From Stenotrophomonas sp. 169 (lineage in GTDB: Bacteria; Pseudomonadota; Gammaproteobacteria; Xanthomonadales; Xanthomonadaceae): DNA of 64,000 nt. The notes beneath the pieces are model-generated. The model did not search any database and was not told where the DNA came from. It saw only the letters and a list, made by a program, of their open reading frames with translations. Location of the stretch: the NCBI RefSeq assembly GCF_014621775.1, contig NZ_CP061204.1:2438501-2502500 (forward strand), read 5' to 3'. The translations under genes were made by a program, and so were the position numbers. Each line of letters starts with the position of its first letter. Positions within the stretch are counted from its first letter, which is position 1. Positions 25,964 through 33,959 of this stretch are shown one piece after another.

Positions 25964-26192
25964 GGGTGTTCTCTCCTGGGGTACTGCTGTTGGTAGAAAT
26001 GCCGCGCGCTTCCGCAAGGGTGGCGCGCCAGCGATATGCGGTTGCTCGGTGCATGCCGAAGTCGTCCATCAGCTCCTGGACGGTGGGGAGGCGGCGCCGG
26101 TACTTGTCAGCAACCCGGCAGGCGATCAGCAGGCCCAGGCGAACTGAGTGCCGGGGTCCTCCGATCTCCTCGCTGTAGCGCGGCGCGGTCAT
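25956..26192 (-). CDS. Small HTH phage protein
   Basis: 78 residues, MTAPRYSEEIGGPRHSVRL..., with a helix-turn-helix stretch PTVQELMDDFGMHRATAYRWRATL. It would bind DNA, possibly an accessory regulator of the phage operon. The ATG overlaps the rusA stop by four bases and its end overlaps the possible antiterminator by eight, showing a tight operon. Confidence 0.7.
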   Translation of the reverse strand: MTAPRYSEEIGGPRHSVRLGLLIACRVADKYRRRLPTVQELMDDFGMHRATAYRWRATLAEARGISTNSSTPGENTHG

Positions 26193-26629
26193 GGCAACAG
26201 CCGCTCGATCTCGATCACGCAACCCGGCGCATCGAGAGCGTCCGCGCCCTCGCCGGGGTAACGCTTCGCAGCGGTGCACTCCACTACCCTGGCGTCATCG
26301 CGCCAGACGCCCGCATCGGTGATGGCGTCCTCGGTGCAACGCACCAGCTTGGACAGATCGGGCAGCTTGCTGGGCAGCGTCACGCGGCGCTTCGAGGCAC
26401 TGGTCGGCTTGGGCAGGGTGAAGGTCATCCGGACGCGAAGAGGCTCATCCAGCAGCGCGAGGCCTAGCTGCGCACGGACCTGCTCCGCCGCAGCTTTGAC
26501 GTCCTGTCTCCACGGCCTGACCTTCTTCGACGACTCGGCAAGAATCGCCCGGCCGCTCTTGGCCAGCCCCTTGAACGACTTGCTGCCCTGCGGCGCTGGC
26601 GAGCCGTAGACCACAATGCGGATGCTCAT
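26189..26629 (-). CDS. rusA: RusA-family Holliday junction resolvase
   Basis: 146 residues starting MSIRIVVYGSPAPQGSKSF. The family motif PDLSKLVRCTEDAITDAGVW with WRDDARVVE near the C-terminus carries the conserved aspartates that bind metal. It cuts four-way DNA junctions during phage recombination. The longer open frame upstream is not family-like; ATG 26629 overlaps the preceding stop by four bases. Part of the nin-type operon. Confidence 0.85.
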   Translation of the reverse strand: MSIRIVVYGSPAPQGSKSFKGLAKSGRAILAESSKKVRPWRQDVKAAAEQVRAQLGLALLDEPLRVRMTFTLPKPTSASKRRVTLPSKLPDLSKLVRCTEDAITDAGVWRDDARVVECTAAKRYPGEGADALDAPGCVIEIERLLP

Positions 26630-26934
26630 GCGGCCACCTGGATCATGCCCATCTGCCACAGGGCCAGCATCGTGCGCTCGTGCCCTCGCTGCCAGATCTC
26701 GGCCTTCTCCTCGCGGGTGAAACGCCGCCCTTGGTCCAGCTCGCGGTGGCATGCCCTGCAGCCTGCCGCCACGAAGCAGTCATGCGCCTTGAGCCCGCCA
26801 CCCTTGCCGTGCCGGCTCTGGTTGCTGTGCGCGGGCTCGCCGAAGCCGCCTTCGCAACAATTCTCGATCTGCAGGGTGCACTCGACCTGGTATACGGCGT
26901 CCAGCAGGGCGCGATCGCGGTAGTTACTGTGCAT
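26626..26934 (-). CDS. YbcO-like (DUF1364) phage nuclease
   Basis: 102 residues starting MHSNYRDRALLDAVYQVECTLQ. The pattern ECTLQIENCCEGG...EPAHSNQSRHGKGGGLKAHDC...CRACHRELD matches DUF1364, whose E. coli member YbcO is a DNA-degrading HNH-like enzyme. Cysteine and histidine ligands look complete. ATG 26934 has GGGAGG upstream. It precedes rusA in the same operon, as in lambdoid nin regions. Confidence 0.75.
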   Translation of the reverse strand: MHSNYRDRALLDAVYQVECTLQIENCCEGGFGEPAHSNQSRHGKGGGLKAHDCFVAAGCRACHRELDQGRRFTREEKAEIWQRGHERTMLALWQMGMIQVAA

Positions 26935-26975
26935 CAGCACCTCCCGCCGAAGCTGTAAAATCGCTGCTCGCAAAC

Positions 26976-27668
26976 ATGGAGGCTTTGCCCTTGGAAAGAC
27001 ATCATCGCGACAGCATCATCGTGGCCACCCTCGCTTTCGCAGGCGGAACTCTGTTTGCCGGAATCATTGTCCTGGGTCACGCAACGCTCTTTGAGCTCAT
27101 CACGGGAGCAACCGGTTACGGCTGGGCTGCAGTCGCCGCCACGCTCACAGTTGGGTACGCAGCGAACAAGATTGCGATTAACTCCGGAAAGTTGAAGCTG
27201 CAAGATGCTCACCTGCAGAGAATGCGCGAGTTTCACACCGATACAGCGCGGTGGACCAAGCTGAGAAGCGGAGTAAATGCGTGCAGATTCGCGTACCACG
27301 CCGCAGAGATCATGGTTGGCAAGAGCCATGACTTGTTCCGCCGACGACCAACGACTGTCTACACCTACCGTAGAATCCTCATCCAGTTTCGAAAAGCTTT
27401 GCCTGAAGCGCGGCTCGCACATACTGACGTGATCGTCAGCGACGAACTGCACATCCAGCTCGAAGCCTTGGATGTACTGATAATTGCGGTCGTAGTCGGC
27501 GTCGAAGAGTACTTGGCCCTGTACCCAGCGCCCGGATCTCCAGCAAACCGGCATGCCCAGCAAGAATTTGTAACGCTGGTAAGGACCTGCCGTAATATTC
27601 GTGATCTCGCGGCAGAGGTGGGAGTAAAAATCGACGCCTTGCGCCCCAGAGAACCAAAACCTCTCTGA
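26976..27668 (+). CDS. Two-TM membrane protein antisense to the phage operon
   Basis: 230 residues (or 225 from a TTG at 26991 that has GGAGG eight bases upstream). Two N-terminal membrane helices (IIVATLAFAGGTLFAGIIVLG and GWAAVAATLTVGYAAN) lead into a cytoplasmic helical domain. No family recognised. It lies against the direction of the surrounding nin-type genes, between YbcO-like and NinB genes, so it behaves like a moron added to the prophage. Small two-TM proteins of this kind often act in superinfection exclusion or abortive infection; that is inference. Confidence 0.6.
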   Translation: MEALPLERHHRDSIIVATLAFAGGTLFAGIIVLGHATLFELITGATGYGWAAVAATLTVGYAANKIAINSGKLKLQDAHLQRMREFHTDTARWTKLRSGVNACRFAYHAAEIMVGKSHDLFRRRPTTVYTYRRILIQFRKALPEARLAHTDVIVSDELHIQLEALDVLIIAVVVGVEEYLALYPAPGSPANRHAQQEFVTLVRTCRNIRDLAAEVGVKIDALRPREPKPL

Positions 27669-27691
27669 AATATTGCATGTCCCGCAGCTAG

Positions 27692-28096
27692 TCATGCTGC
27701 CTCCGCGAAGTCGCGCGGGTTGTGCCCCAGCCCGAGCAGCACCGTGTCCGACCAGCGCACCGGCCGCGCATGCATGCCCTGCTCTTCCGGGTGGTCCCCA
27801 ATGTGCACCAGCACAGTGATGGCGTCGCAGGCGAGTGACTTCGTCAGCTTCATGCTGGATCCGCCCAGCATGATGTGACCAGGGGCGCCCTGCCCCCGGT
27901 CAATCGCCGGCATCAGGCGCCAGCCCAGCATCGTGCCGGCCACCATGTGCCGCCAGTCGTCCTTTGTGAGGCGCTGGCCGTGCCAGGACAGGCCAGCGGC
28001 TAAGTCGCCGCAGATGGCGTTGAGCATGCGCTGCTGCTTCGGCGTCATCATGCCCTCGCCGCGCTCCTGCCAGTCGGAAGGCTGGATTCCGCTCAT
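27692..28096 (-). CDS. ninB: NinB/Orf-family recombination mediator
   Basis: 134 residues starting MSGIQPSDWQERGEG. The region MLNAICGDLAAGLSWHGQRLTKDDWRHM with SSMKLTKSLACDAITVLVHIGD fits the NinB family, single-strand-binding mediators that replace RecFOR in phage recombination. ATG 28096 has GGAG upstream and overlaps the previous stop by four bases. Ends just before the moron-like gene's end. Confidence 0.8.
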   Translation of the reverse strand: MSGIQPSDWQERGEGMMTPKQQRMLNAICGDLAAGLSWHGQRLTKDDWRHMVAGTMLGWRLMPAIDRGQGAPGHIMLGGSSMKLTKSLACDAITVLVHIGDHPEEQGMHARPVRWSDTVLLGLGHNPRDFAEAA

Positions 28097-28512
28097 GCTG
28101 CTTTCTCCGCAAGGACGGCCGCCCACGCGGCAGCGGTTTCCGCCGCGCGAGTGCTGGGTTGCGGCGCTGGCTGCATAAGCCGCTGTTGAAGCATGGAATG
28201 GAACTCCGCTGCACCGACGCGCACCTTGATGCGAGCCATGGCCGACAACATCATCTGCATCTCGCCTTCGTGGAAACGGCGCTCGAATGCCCATGGGTTG
28301 TGACCTTGGTGCCAGGTCTTCGGCTCGTGGCCGGAGGTCAGGAATACGCGCCTCCCTGAAACCTCCAGAAGGCCCCAGCCGGCAGGCATCTCGGACGCAC
28401 GGAGCAAACCTTTCGGGGCCATGTAGTACCGGTACAGGCCAAGGCCTTTCGAAGGTTCCGCGCGGAACGGCTTCTTCCGATCAGCAAGGAAATCCGAGCG
28501 GCTGGCCATCCG
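28093..28512 (-). pseudogene. 5'-truncated MmcB-like phage repair gene
   Basis: The frame starts with SRSDFLADRKKPFR and continues YRYYMAPKGLL...PAGWGLLEVSGRR, the C-terminal half of MmcB-type endonuclease-fold proteins. The N-terminal part with the first catalytic motifs and a start codon is missing: the sequence breaks near 28500-28512 and then runs into another truncated gene on the opposite strand. The remaining 3' part is still in frame and coupled to ninB by ATGA. Confidence 0.6.
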
Positions 28513-28699
28513 CTTCACCAGCCGCAAGGGCGGCGTGGTCGGCCCGGGCAGCCTGTACCACTACGCCAACTTCACCACCGAGGACTTCGCAGCCTTCCAG
28601 GCAGCCGAGTCGAAGGGCAAGCACTTCGGCGCCCACATCAAAGACCAGGCCGCCAAGTACCCCTTCACCAAGGTTGACGAATCCGCCCTGGCTGCCTGA
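28494..28699 (+). pseudogene. 5'-truncated KTSC-domain gene
   Basis: The frame from about 28500 reads LAIRFTSRKGG...SLYHYANFTTEDFAAFQAAESKGKHFG and ends at TGA 28697-28699. This resembles the KTSC domain (short lysyl-tRNA-synthetase C-like domain) of many phage and host proteins. No start codon or upstream part is present. Its 5' end meets the 5' end of the truncated MmcB-like gene head to head, which points to a deletion. Confidence 0.55.
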
Positions 28700-28709
28700 G
28701 GAGATCGCC

Positions 28710-28937
28710 ATGCCGTACGTGACTGTGGAGGTCGACGTCGACCTCGATGAGTTTTCCGACAAAGAGCTTATCGACGAATGCAAGAAGCGCGCGATCACGG
28801 CAGCCGTTGGCAACGCCGACGCTTCGGAAGCAGGGCTGATCGTCGAACGCGCGTTCTTGGCATGCCGCGCACGTACCGACCTCCCGCAGGAACTGAAGGA
28901 CATGTTCTGGAAGGTCCATGACCGCGCGATGCCGTAA
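28710..28937 (+). CDS. Small acidic phage protein
   Basis: 75 residues starting MPYVTVEVDVDLDEFSDKEL, with GAGGAG upstream. It is acidic and helical with a single family-less domain common in prophage early regions. It follows the truncated KTSC gene by ten bases and its end overlaps the methyltransferase remnant. Confidence 0.7.
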   Translation: MPYVTVEVDVDLDEFSDKELIDECKKRAITAAVGNADASEAGLIVERAFLACRARTDLPQELKDMFWKVHDRAMP

Positions 28938-29229
28938 CCCGCTCGACACCGTCACCACAAAGGACCGCCTCGCGCTGGTCACCGTGCTGATCAAGGGCAC
29001 CCCCTACGTCATCGTGGATATCGGTCTGCGCATGCTCAAGCCTCATGAGCTGTTCCGCGCACAGGGCTTCCCGCTGAGCTACATCATCGATCGCACTGCC
29101 AACGGCACACCGCTGAAGACCACTGCGCAGGTCCGCATGGTCGGCAACAGCGTCAGCCCTCCGCCGCTTTTCGCACTCGCCGAGGCCAATCTGGACCCGG
29201 CCGAAGCAGACCTGAGGATCGCCGCATGA
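28918..29229 (+). pseudogene. C-terminal remnant of a phage C5 cytosine methyltransferase
   Basis: 103 codons. LDTVTTKDRLALVTVLIKG, MLKPHELFRAQGFPLSYIID and AQVRMVGNSVSPPPL are the C-terminal motifs IX and X of phage-type Dcm enzymes. The SAM-binding and catalytic PCQ motifs and about three quarters of the protein are absent. It overlaps the preceding small gene by 20 bases, so a deletion has removed the 5' part. The remaining fragment cannot methylate DNA. Confidence 0.7.
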
Positions 29230-29690
29230 ACCAGCAGAACACCATGGCGGGCAAGACCGCCGCCGACCTGGTGCAGGCCATCGCCACCAAGCTCTATGGA
29301 GAGGCCGGCGCTGGCATCACCGACTTGGTCGCACTGATCAATTTGGTAGCCGCCGAACCGGTGAGGCAGGTGTCGGAAGCCGCTACGCTGCGCAGCGCCG
29401 CCGGCGTGCTCTACATGTGGGAGGACGATCCGGACCTGACCGGGTACATGGGCGACTTCAAGGATGCTTGCACCATCCTTGAGTTGCTGGCGCAGCACGC
29501 GCCACCCGCGCAAACAGTTGAACTCGCGCCCGTGCGCGCGGCACTACAGGCCGCCGAGGCACTCTGTGTCTGCTGCGCGTCGGTTGATGGGTATTCCCGC
29601 AACGAGCTCCACGCGTTCGGCGTGAACATTCGCAGCCAGTTCCGCGATGCGCTGGCCCTGATAGATCGCAAGGCCGTGAGCGATGGCTGA
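29226..29690 (+). CDS. Hypothetical prophage protein
   Basis: 154 residues starting MNQQNTMAGKTAADLVQAI. Helical, with a cysteine cluster LCVCCASVDG near the C-terminus. Its ATG overlaps the preceding frame by four bases. Family not recognised; position in the rightward early operon suggests an accessory phage role. Confidence 0.6.
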   Translation: MNQQNTMAGKTAADLVQAIATKLYGEAGAGITDLVALINLVAAEPVRQVSEAATLRSAAGVLYMWEDDPDLTGYMGDFKDACTILELLAQHAPPAQTVELAPVRAALQAAEALCVCCASVDGYSRNELHAFGVNIRSQFRDALALIDRKAVSDG

Positions 29691-29904
29691 CCTGGTTAAG
29701 ACAGAAGCGCTCGACCACCGGGAAGTTGGCCACGAGCTAGCCCGGCGCTCGGGAGTGAACCTGACGCGCGCACGGAAAGGGGTCGTGCGGCTTTGGGAAG
29801 CGCGAGGCCTGGCGCTGATTGCACTGGTCAACGGCAACGAAACAGAGGTCGAACGGATCATGGCGCCCTACAGGCGCAAAGGAGAACCGAGTGGGAGCGG
29901 CTGA
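29683..29904 (+). CDS. Small hypothetical prophage protein
   Basis: 73 residues, MADLVKTEALDHREVGHEL..., overlapping the preceding gene by eight bases and the following excisionase by 14. Helical and charged, with no recognised domain. It is part of the same overlapping operon. Confidence 0.55.
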   Translation: MADLVKTEALDHREVGHELARRSGVNLTRARKGVVRLWEARGLALIALVNGNETEVERIMAPYRRKGEPSGSG

Positions 29905-30226
29905 AAATCTAGACCTATCCGGAAAGGATTGGCTGACGGTTGAGGAAGCCGCGCACTACTGCGGCGTTTCCAACAGCCAGTTCCGCAAGAACGCCCTGAG
30001 CTACGGCCTGACGCCGCGACGCTTCATGGGGAAGCAGCTGTACGAAAAGGCGGCGCTCTATGCCGCGATCCAAGGTGCTGAAGAATGGCGAAGGTCCGAC
30101 TCTACTGGCGAGGCACAAAGGCCTACATCGACTGGGTCGAGGGCGGTGAGCGCTTTCGTCGGTCCATTGGGCAACTTAGCGCCCGTGAGGCGGAGGGAGT
30201 ACGTAGCGCGAAAGAAGCCGAGCTGA
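29891..30226 (+). CDS. xis: Excisionase-like HTH protein
   Basis: 111 residues from GTG 29891, which has GGAG six bases upstream. WLTVEEAAHYCGVSNSQFRKNALSYG...RRFMGKQLYEKAALYAAI is a winged-helix/MerR-like excisionase fold. It would bend DNA at the att sites to favour excision. It ends 142 bases inside the integrase gene; the C-terminal 45 residues are read in a second frame over the integrase N-terminus, so two proteins share DNA there. Confidence 0.7.
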   Translation: MGAAENLDLSGKDWLTVEEAAHYCGVSNSQFRKNALSYGLTPRRFMGKQLYEKAALYAAIQGAEEWRRSDSTGEAQRPTSTGSRAVSAFVGPLGNLAPVRRREYVARKKPS

Positions 30227-31074
30227 CCCACGGGGTTCGGATCCTCGCACGCCTCCCGAAGGTCCGGGACTACCTGGAATGGTATCTGGACTGGTACGCC
30301 GCCGAGCACCCCACCACGATCTCGAAAGCACGGAGCGAGATGAAGCGCTTTATCGAGCGCTTCGGCTACCGGCCGATCGACAGCATCCGCGCGGTCGAGG
30401 TGGAGCAGTACAAGCGCTCCAGGCTGCTGGACGACAAGGCGGCAAAAGAGACGCTCGGCAAAGAGATCCGCAGGCTCAAGGCGGCCTTCAACCGCGGCAT
30501 GGAGTGGAAGGAACTGGATGTAAACCCGATGGCAGCAGTCAAAGCGCCCAGGGGCGTGCGCAGCGTCGCCGTTAAATTCTACGACCGGGCCGCTATGCGC
30601 CGCCTTTACCGGGCGAACCCGACGCGCGCACCGCTCTGGATGTTCATGGCACACACGGGGCTCCGCCGTGGTGAGATCATCGGCCTGGAGAAGGCGTCTG
30701 TTGTTGGCAGCCGCCTCCTGGTGGAAAGCGATCCAGATGAGACCGGCGCCGGCCGTACCAAGTCCGGCAAGTGGCGGGAGGTTCCGCTTAACCGATATGC
30801 AAGGTGGGCACTGCGGCACCTGCCTGATCCACTAGTGACCGTGCACAAGGACACGGTGTCGGACTGGTTCAAGAAGGACTCCGAGATGGCGGGCGTTGGC
30901 GGTCACCTGCACAGGCTACGCCACACCTTCTGCGCCCACATGGTTATGGCAGGCGTTCCTCTGCGTCGTGTGCAAGTGCTGGCCGGCCACGCGGACTACG
31001 CCACCACGGAGAAGTACTACGCTCACTTGACTCCAGAAGGAAATGACCGCGCGGTCAAGCTCCTACGTTTCTAA
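30085..31074 (+). CDS. int: Tyrosine integrase of the island
   Basis: 329 residues. The N-terminal arm-type-binding stretch (RLYWRGTKAYIDWVEGGERFRRS) is followed by a core-binding domain (about 60-150) and the catalytic domain with the Arg in HTGLRRGEI, H-x2-R in HLHRLRHTFCAHM, the His in LAGHADYATT and the Tyr in EKYYAHLTPEG. All catalytic residues are present. It should recombine the 51-bp repeats in tRNA-Arg. Unusually it is about 3.2 kb away from the tRNA end, with the methylase/ATPase pair in between. The ATG lies inside the excisionase gene. Confidence 0.9.
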   Translation: MAKVRLYWRGTKAYIDWVEGGERFRRSIGQLSAREAEGVRSAKEAELTHGVRILARLPKVRDYLEWYLDWYAAEHPTTISKARSEMKRFIERFGYRPIDSIRAVEVEQYKRSRLLDDKAAKETLGKEIRRLKAAFNRGMEWKELDVNPMAAVKAPRGVRSVAVKFYDRAAMRRLYRANPTRAPLWMFMAHTGLRRGEIIGLEKASVVGSRLLVESDPDETGAGRTKSGKWREVPLNRYARWALRHLPDPLVTVHKDTVSDWFKKDSEMAGVGGHLHRLRHTFCAHMVMAGVPLRRVQVLAGHADYATTEKYYAHLTPEGNDRAVKLLRF

Positions 31075-31129
31075 TCGCTAAGGTACATAGAGGAAGCAGT
31101 GCAGATCGGCCCCGCCATTTCGATGGTGC

Positions 31130-32167
31130 TTACAACACCTTCGAAATAAAACTGCCTGCATGAGCTGCAATCAGTGGCGGTGGAAGCGCATTGCCAATCA
31201 TCAACGCTATCGACTCCTTTCCATGGCCTACAACAAACTGGTAGTCAGGCGGGAAGCCCTGAAGCAGGGCGGCTTCGCGCAAGGTTATTGTGCGATTTGC
31301 CTCCGGGTGTAGAAATCGACCCTTCGATGGGTTATGGCAACCACTTGTTATGGTAGGAGCAACCTTGTCCCATGCCATGCGTCCGTATACATCACTAAAT
31401 CCACTGCTTTTCTTGTGACACTCAAGTACCAAGCTCTCCGGCAAATCGCGACGACTTCCGCCATCCTTCGGGATCAATTCAATTATCCTCCGCACTGCAT
31501 CGGATCGATTTTCCGGGACCGAGTGCAATGGATCGTCGATATCGCCTGGCTCGACCACGCCTCTCAACGCCATTCTTACCGTGCAGCGCTCCGCCACGGG
31601 CTCAGGAAGCACCGGTGTCCCCATCAAGGAGGCAAGCATTATCAGACGCTTACGCCGCTGAGGAACACCGTAATCGGCCGCATCAATGACTTTTACCAAG
31701 CACTTGTAGCCCATGCCCTCTAGCTTTGACACAAATGCTAGGAACCGCGCATCTGTTTGCAGCGAGGGAACGTTTTCCAGAAGCACGTTCTGAGGCCTGA
31801 ACGCCTCTGCGAAGCGCTGAAACTCAAGTACTAGGTTATTACGGGGGTCATCGATAGACGCAACCTTGTTCCTTGTGCGCAATCTCGAGAAACCCTGACA
31901 TGGCGGGCAGCCTGCTAGGAGCGTGAGCTCACCAACACGAAGGCCCAGCTCTTCTCGTAGCTGTGAGGGGTCTAGTTCGCGGATGTCTGTCGAGCACAAC
32001 TTTACGTCAGGGTGGTTGAGACGATATGTCTCTTGAGCCTTCGCATCGACTTCAACGGCAGCGACTACATCATAGCCAGCTTGACGCAGACCGAGGCTCA
32101 GGCCGCCGCACCCGCTGAACAAATCAATAGCAGTAGTCAAAAGCTCCGCCTTGTCACAGTGCTTCAT
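31130..32167 (-). CDS. C5 cytosine-specific DNA methyltransferase
   Basis: 345 residues, complete. Motif I is AIDLFSGCGGLSLGL, the catalytic PCQ motif is GCPPCQGFSRLR, motif VI is VLLENVPSL, motif VIII QRRKRLIML and motif X is IALMIGNALPPPL. It transfers methyl groups from SAM to cytosine C5 at a site that cannot be read from sequence. The start has GAGG upstream and lies 13 bases after the stop of the ATPase gene, so the pair is one transcription unit. No classical restriction endonuclease is adjacent. It is distinct in sequence from the Dcm remnant at 28918. GC is lower than in the chromosome. Confidence 0.9.
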   Translation of the reverse strand: MKHCDKAELLTTAIDLFSGCGGLSLGLRQAGYDVVAAVEVDAKAQETYRLNHPDVKLCSTDIRELDPSQLREELGLRVGELTLLAGCPPCQGFSRLRTRNKVASIDDPRNNLVLEFQRFAEAFRPQNVLLENVPSLQTDARFLAFVSKLEGMGYKCLVKVIDAADYGVPQRRKRLIMLASLMGTPVLPEPVAERCTVRMALRGVVEPGDIDDPLHSVPENRSDAVRRIIELIPKDGGSRRDLPESLVLECHKKSSGFSDVYGRMAWDKVAPTITSGCHNPSKGRFLHPEANRTITLREAALLQGFPPDYQFVVGHGKESIALMIGNALPPPLIAAHAGSFISKVL

Positions 32168-32180
32168 ATTCGCGCCTCGG

Positions 32181-33959
32181 TCATCGCCGGCGGCCCTGAA
32201 TCCAAGCCGCCAGATATGCTCTTATTGTAGCAAGATCCGGGTTGTCCTTGGCCAACTGCCCTATTGCGACCTTGGCAAGCACGAGAACGTCTTGCGAGGT
32301 AACTTCGACGCCGCATGCCAAAGCCTCGGCCAGTATTTTTTTAGAATCCTCAGAGGTTTTAGGAACCGCGCACTTCCAAGCAGGGAATCCGTCGATGATA
32401 ATTTGCTCAGGACAGAGCTTGGGCAGATAGCGCAGCCTTTCTCCAATCCACGTCAAATAATTCAGATGAGCGGCAATCTCGGCGCGAGCCCTACCATCTT
32501 CGTCATTTCCTCCGGCCAGCAAGAACTTAGGCTTGGCACCCAATTCCTTCTCGAGCAGAGCTGGAAGCGTTGAATACCTCGCTGGAGCAATGCCTGCGGG
32601 GTCGGAGAAACAATCCACCTTCCGCTTGTCTCCATCGAGAAGCAAATAGACATCATCTCCCGTGAGCATTGCACCGGGGCCATGATGTACGAACATTGCC
32701 TCAGCACCGCCAGGCGCCACACGGACTTCCACGATTGCCCGCTCGCCGTCGTCCAAGGACTCAATCGCTTTTTCAACCAGCATCTGGGCCATTGGATCTT
32801 CAACCAACACGCGGATCTTCCCCGCTGGCGCCCTTCCGATTCGATGAAGTGCCACAAGGGGAGAGCACCCGTTGATAACCCGCGCCTTACCCTCGCCATT
32901 GTCTTCAAAAACACAGATCGCAGAGTCTGGCAACCCCTCCAAAAGATCCGCCGAGTGTGTTGAAACCACGATCTGGTGCTTGTGAATTTTGATTTGATCG
33001 AGCAGGAACTTCAGAAGCGCTCGCTGCGCCCCTGGATGCAGAGACGTTTCCGGCTCATCCAGGAGGATCAGAGAGTTTGGTTTCGCACCCACAACCTTCA
33101 TGACAACGCTAACCGCGGAAACCTCGCCAGTTCCGGCGAAAGCCTCTGAATACTCGAATCCACGATTGAAGACTACCGTCATATCCTTGCCGCGATTCTT
33201 TGGGTATAGCGAGTGCTCGATCACCCTTGCACTGTCGTATTTTCGCCCCAGGATTAGACAAACCGCGTCAAGCTCGCTTTTTGTCAAAAGCCTATTGCCG
33301 AACACTCGCTCACGCCCACCGAGGGAGTACGACGTAGCCCCGGTGTCTTTAATTCGCTTGAGCCGCTTAGCCTCGCGTAGCATTACCGCCCGGCGATCTC
33401 CTAAGCTTCCTCCCTGATCCATGTAGAAGTATCGGTCAAACGAACCGAAGGACATCTTGAGGTTAATGTAGACGACGTCTCTTCGGACGGGGTTCCAACG
33501 ATCCTTGGACATACCGTCGTACTTACCCTTAGGCATGTCGCTCATGCCATCAGCCTTGCTCGACCGATAAGGCTCCCAATAGTCGTAGTCTCTAGCCTTG
33601 CCAAGCCGGGCTTTTCGCGTCTCTACTACCCCGTTGAATGATGCATTCCAGTGGCCATAGATAAATCTCTGCGGGTTCGTTCTAGTTCCCGCAATTGGAT
33701 CCAGGTCGGTTGCAAACCAGAACTGAGCAGTTGATTGGCCAAAAGGCGCGCCGTATAGCGCATGCAGGACGGAGGTTTTCCCGACTCCATTTGGGCCGAC
33801 CAGAGCGGTAAACGGAAAATCGAACTTTACGGTCGCATTGGATTCAAGGCTTTTGAACTGAGGGAATCGGATATGGGTGATGAATCCTTCAAGAGGCTTC
33901 CCAGGCTTGAAGCCGCCTACGACCTTGACCAGCGTTGCGATCTCTGCTTCCAAATCCAT
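32181..33959 (-). CDS. OLD/PARIS-like AAA ATPase with Toprim-type C-terminus
   Basis: 592 residues. The N-terminal ATPase has Walker A in LVGPNGVGKTSVLHAL (about residues 51-66), a long insertion, the ABC-type signature region (AFAGTGEVSAVSVVM) and Walker B in LILLDEPETSLHPGAQ, then a switch His in VVSTHSADLL. The C-terminal part (about 395-592) has VLVED with a conserved Glu and LLLDGDKRKVD, which fit a Toprim metal centre as in OLD nucleases and in PARIS proteins. It is the first gene of a leftward pair with the C5 methylase; GGAGGGG precedes ATG 33959. I infer an anti-phage nuclease whose DNA target may be set by the methylase. Not a housekeeping gene. Confidence 0.8.
   Translation of the reverse strand: MDLEAEIATLVKVVGGFKPGKPLEGFITHIRFPQFKSLESNATVKFDFPFTALVGPNGVGKTSVLHALYGAPFGQSTAQFWFATDLDPIAGTRTNPQRFIYGHWNASFNGVVETRKARLGKARDYDYWEPYRSSKADGMSDMPKGKYDGMSKDRWNPVRRDVVYINLKMSFGSFDRYFYMDQGGSLGDRRAVMLREAKRLKRIKDTGATSYSLGGRERVFGNRLLTKSELDAVCLILGRKYDSARVIEHSLYPKNRGKDMTVVFNRGFEYSEAFAGTGEVSAVSVVMKVVGAKPNSLILLDEPETSLHPGAQRALLKFLLDQIKIHKHQIVVSTHSADLLEGLPDSAICVFEDNGEGKARVINGCSPLVALHRIGRAPAGKIRVLVEDPMAQMLVEKAIESLDDGERAIVEVRVAPGGAEAMFVHHGPGAMLTGDDVYLLLDGDKRKVDCFSDPAGIAPARYSTLPALLEKELGAKPKFLLAGGNDEDGRARAEIAAHLNYLTWIGERLRYLPKLCPEQIIIDGFPAWKCAVPKTSEDSKKILAEALACGVEVTSQDVLVLAKVAIGQLAKDNPDLATIRAYLAAWIQGRRR

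Noticed and set aside
26934..27695. 253-codon minus-strand open frame over the two-TM gene
   Set aside because: Its translation is rich in Cys, Ser and Arg without domain-like order, whereas the plus-strand frame has clear membrane helices and a TTG/GGAGG start option.
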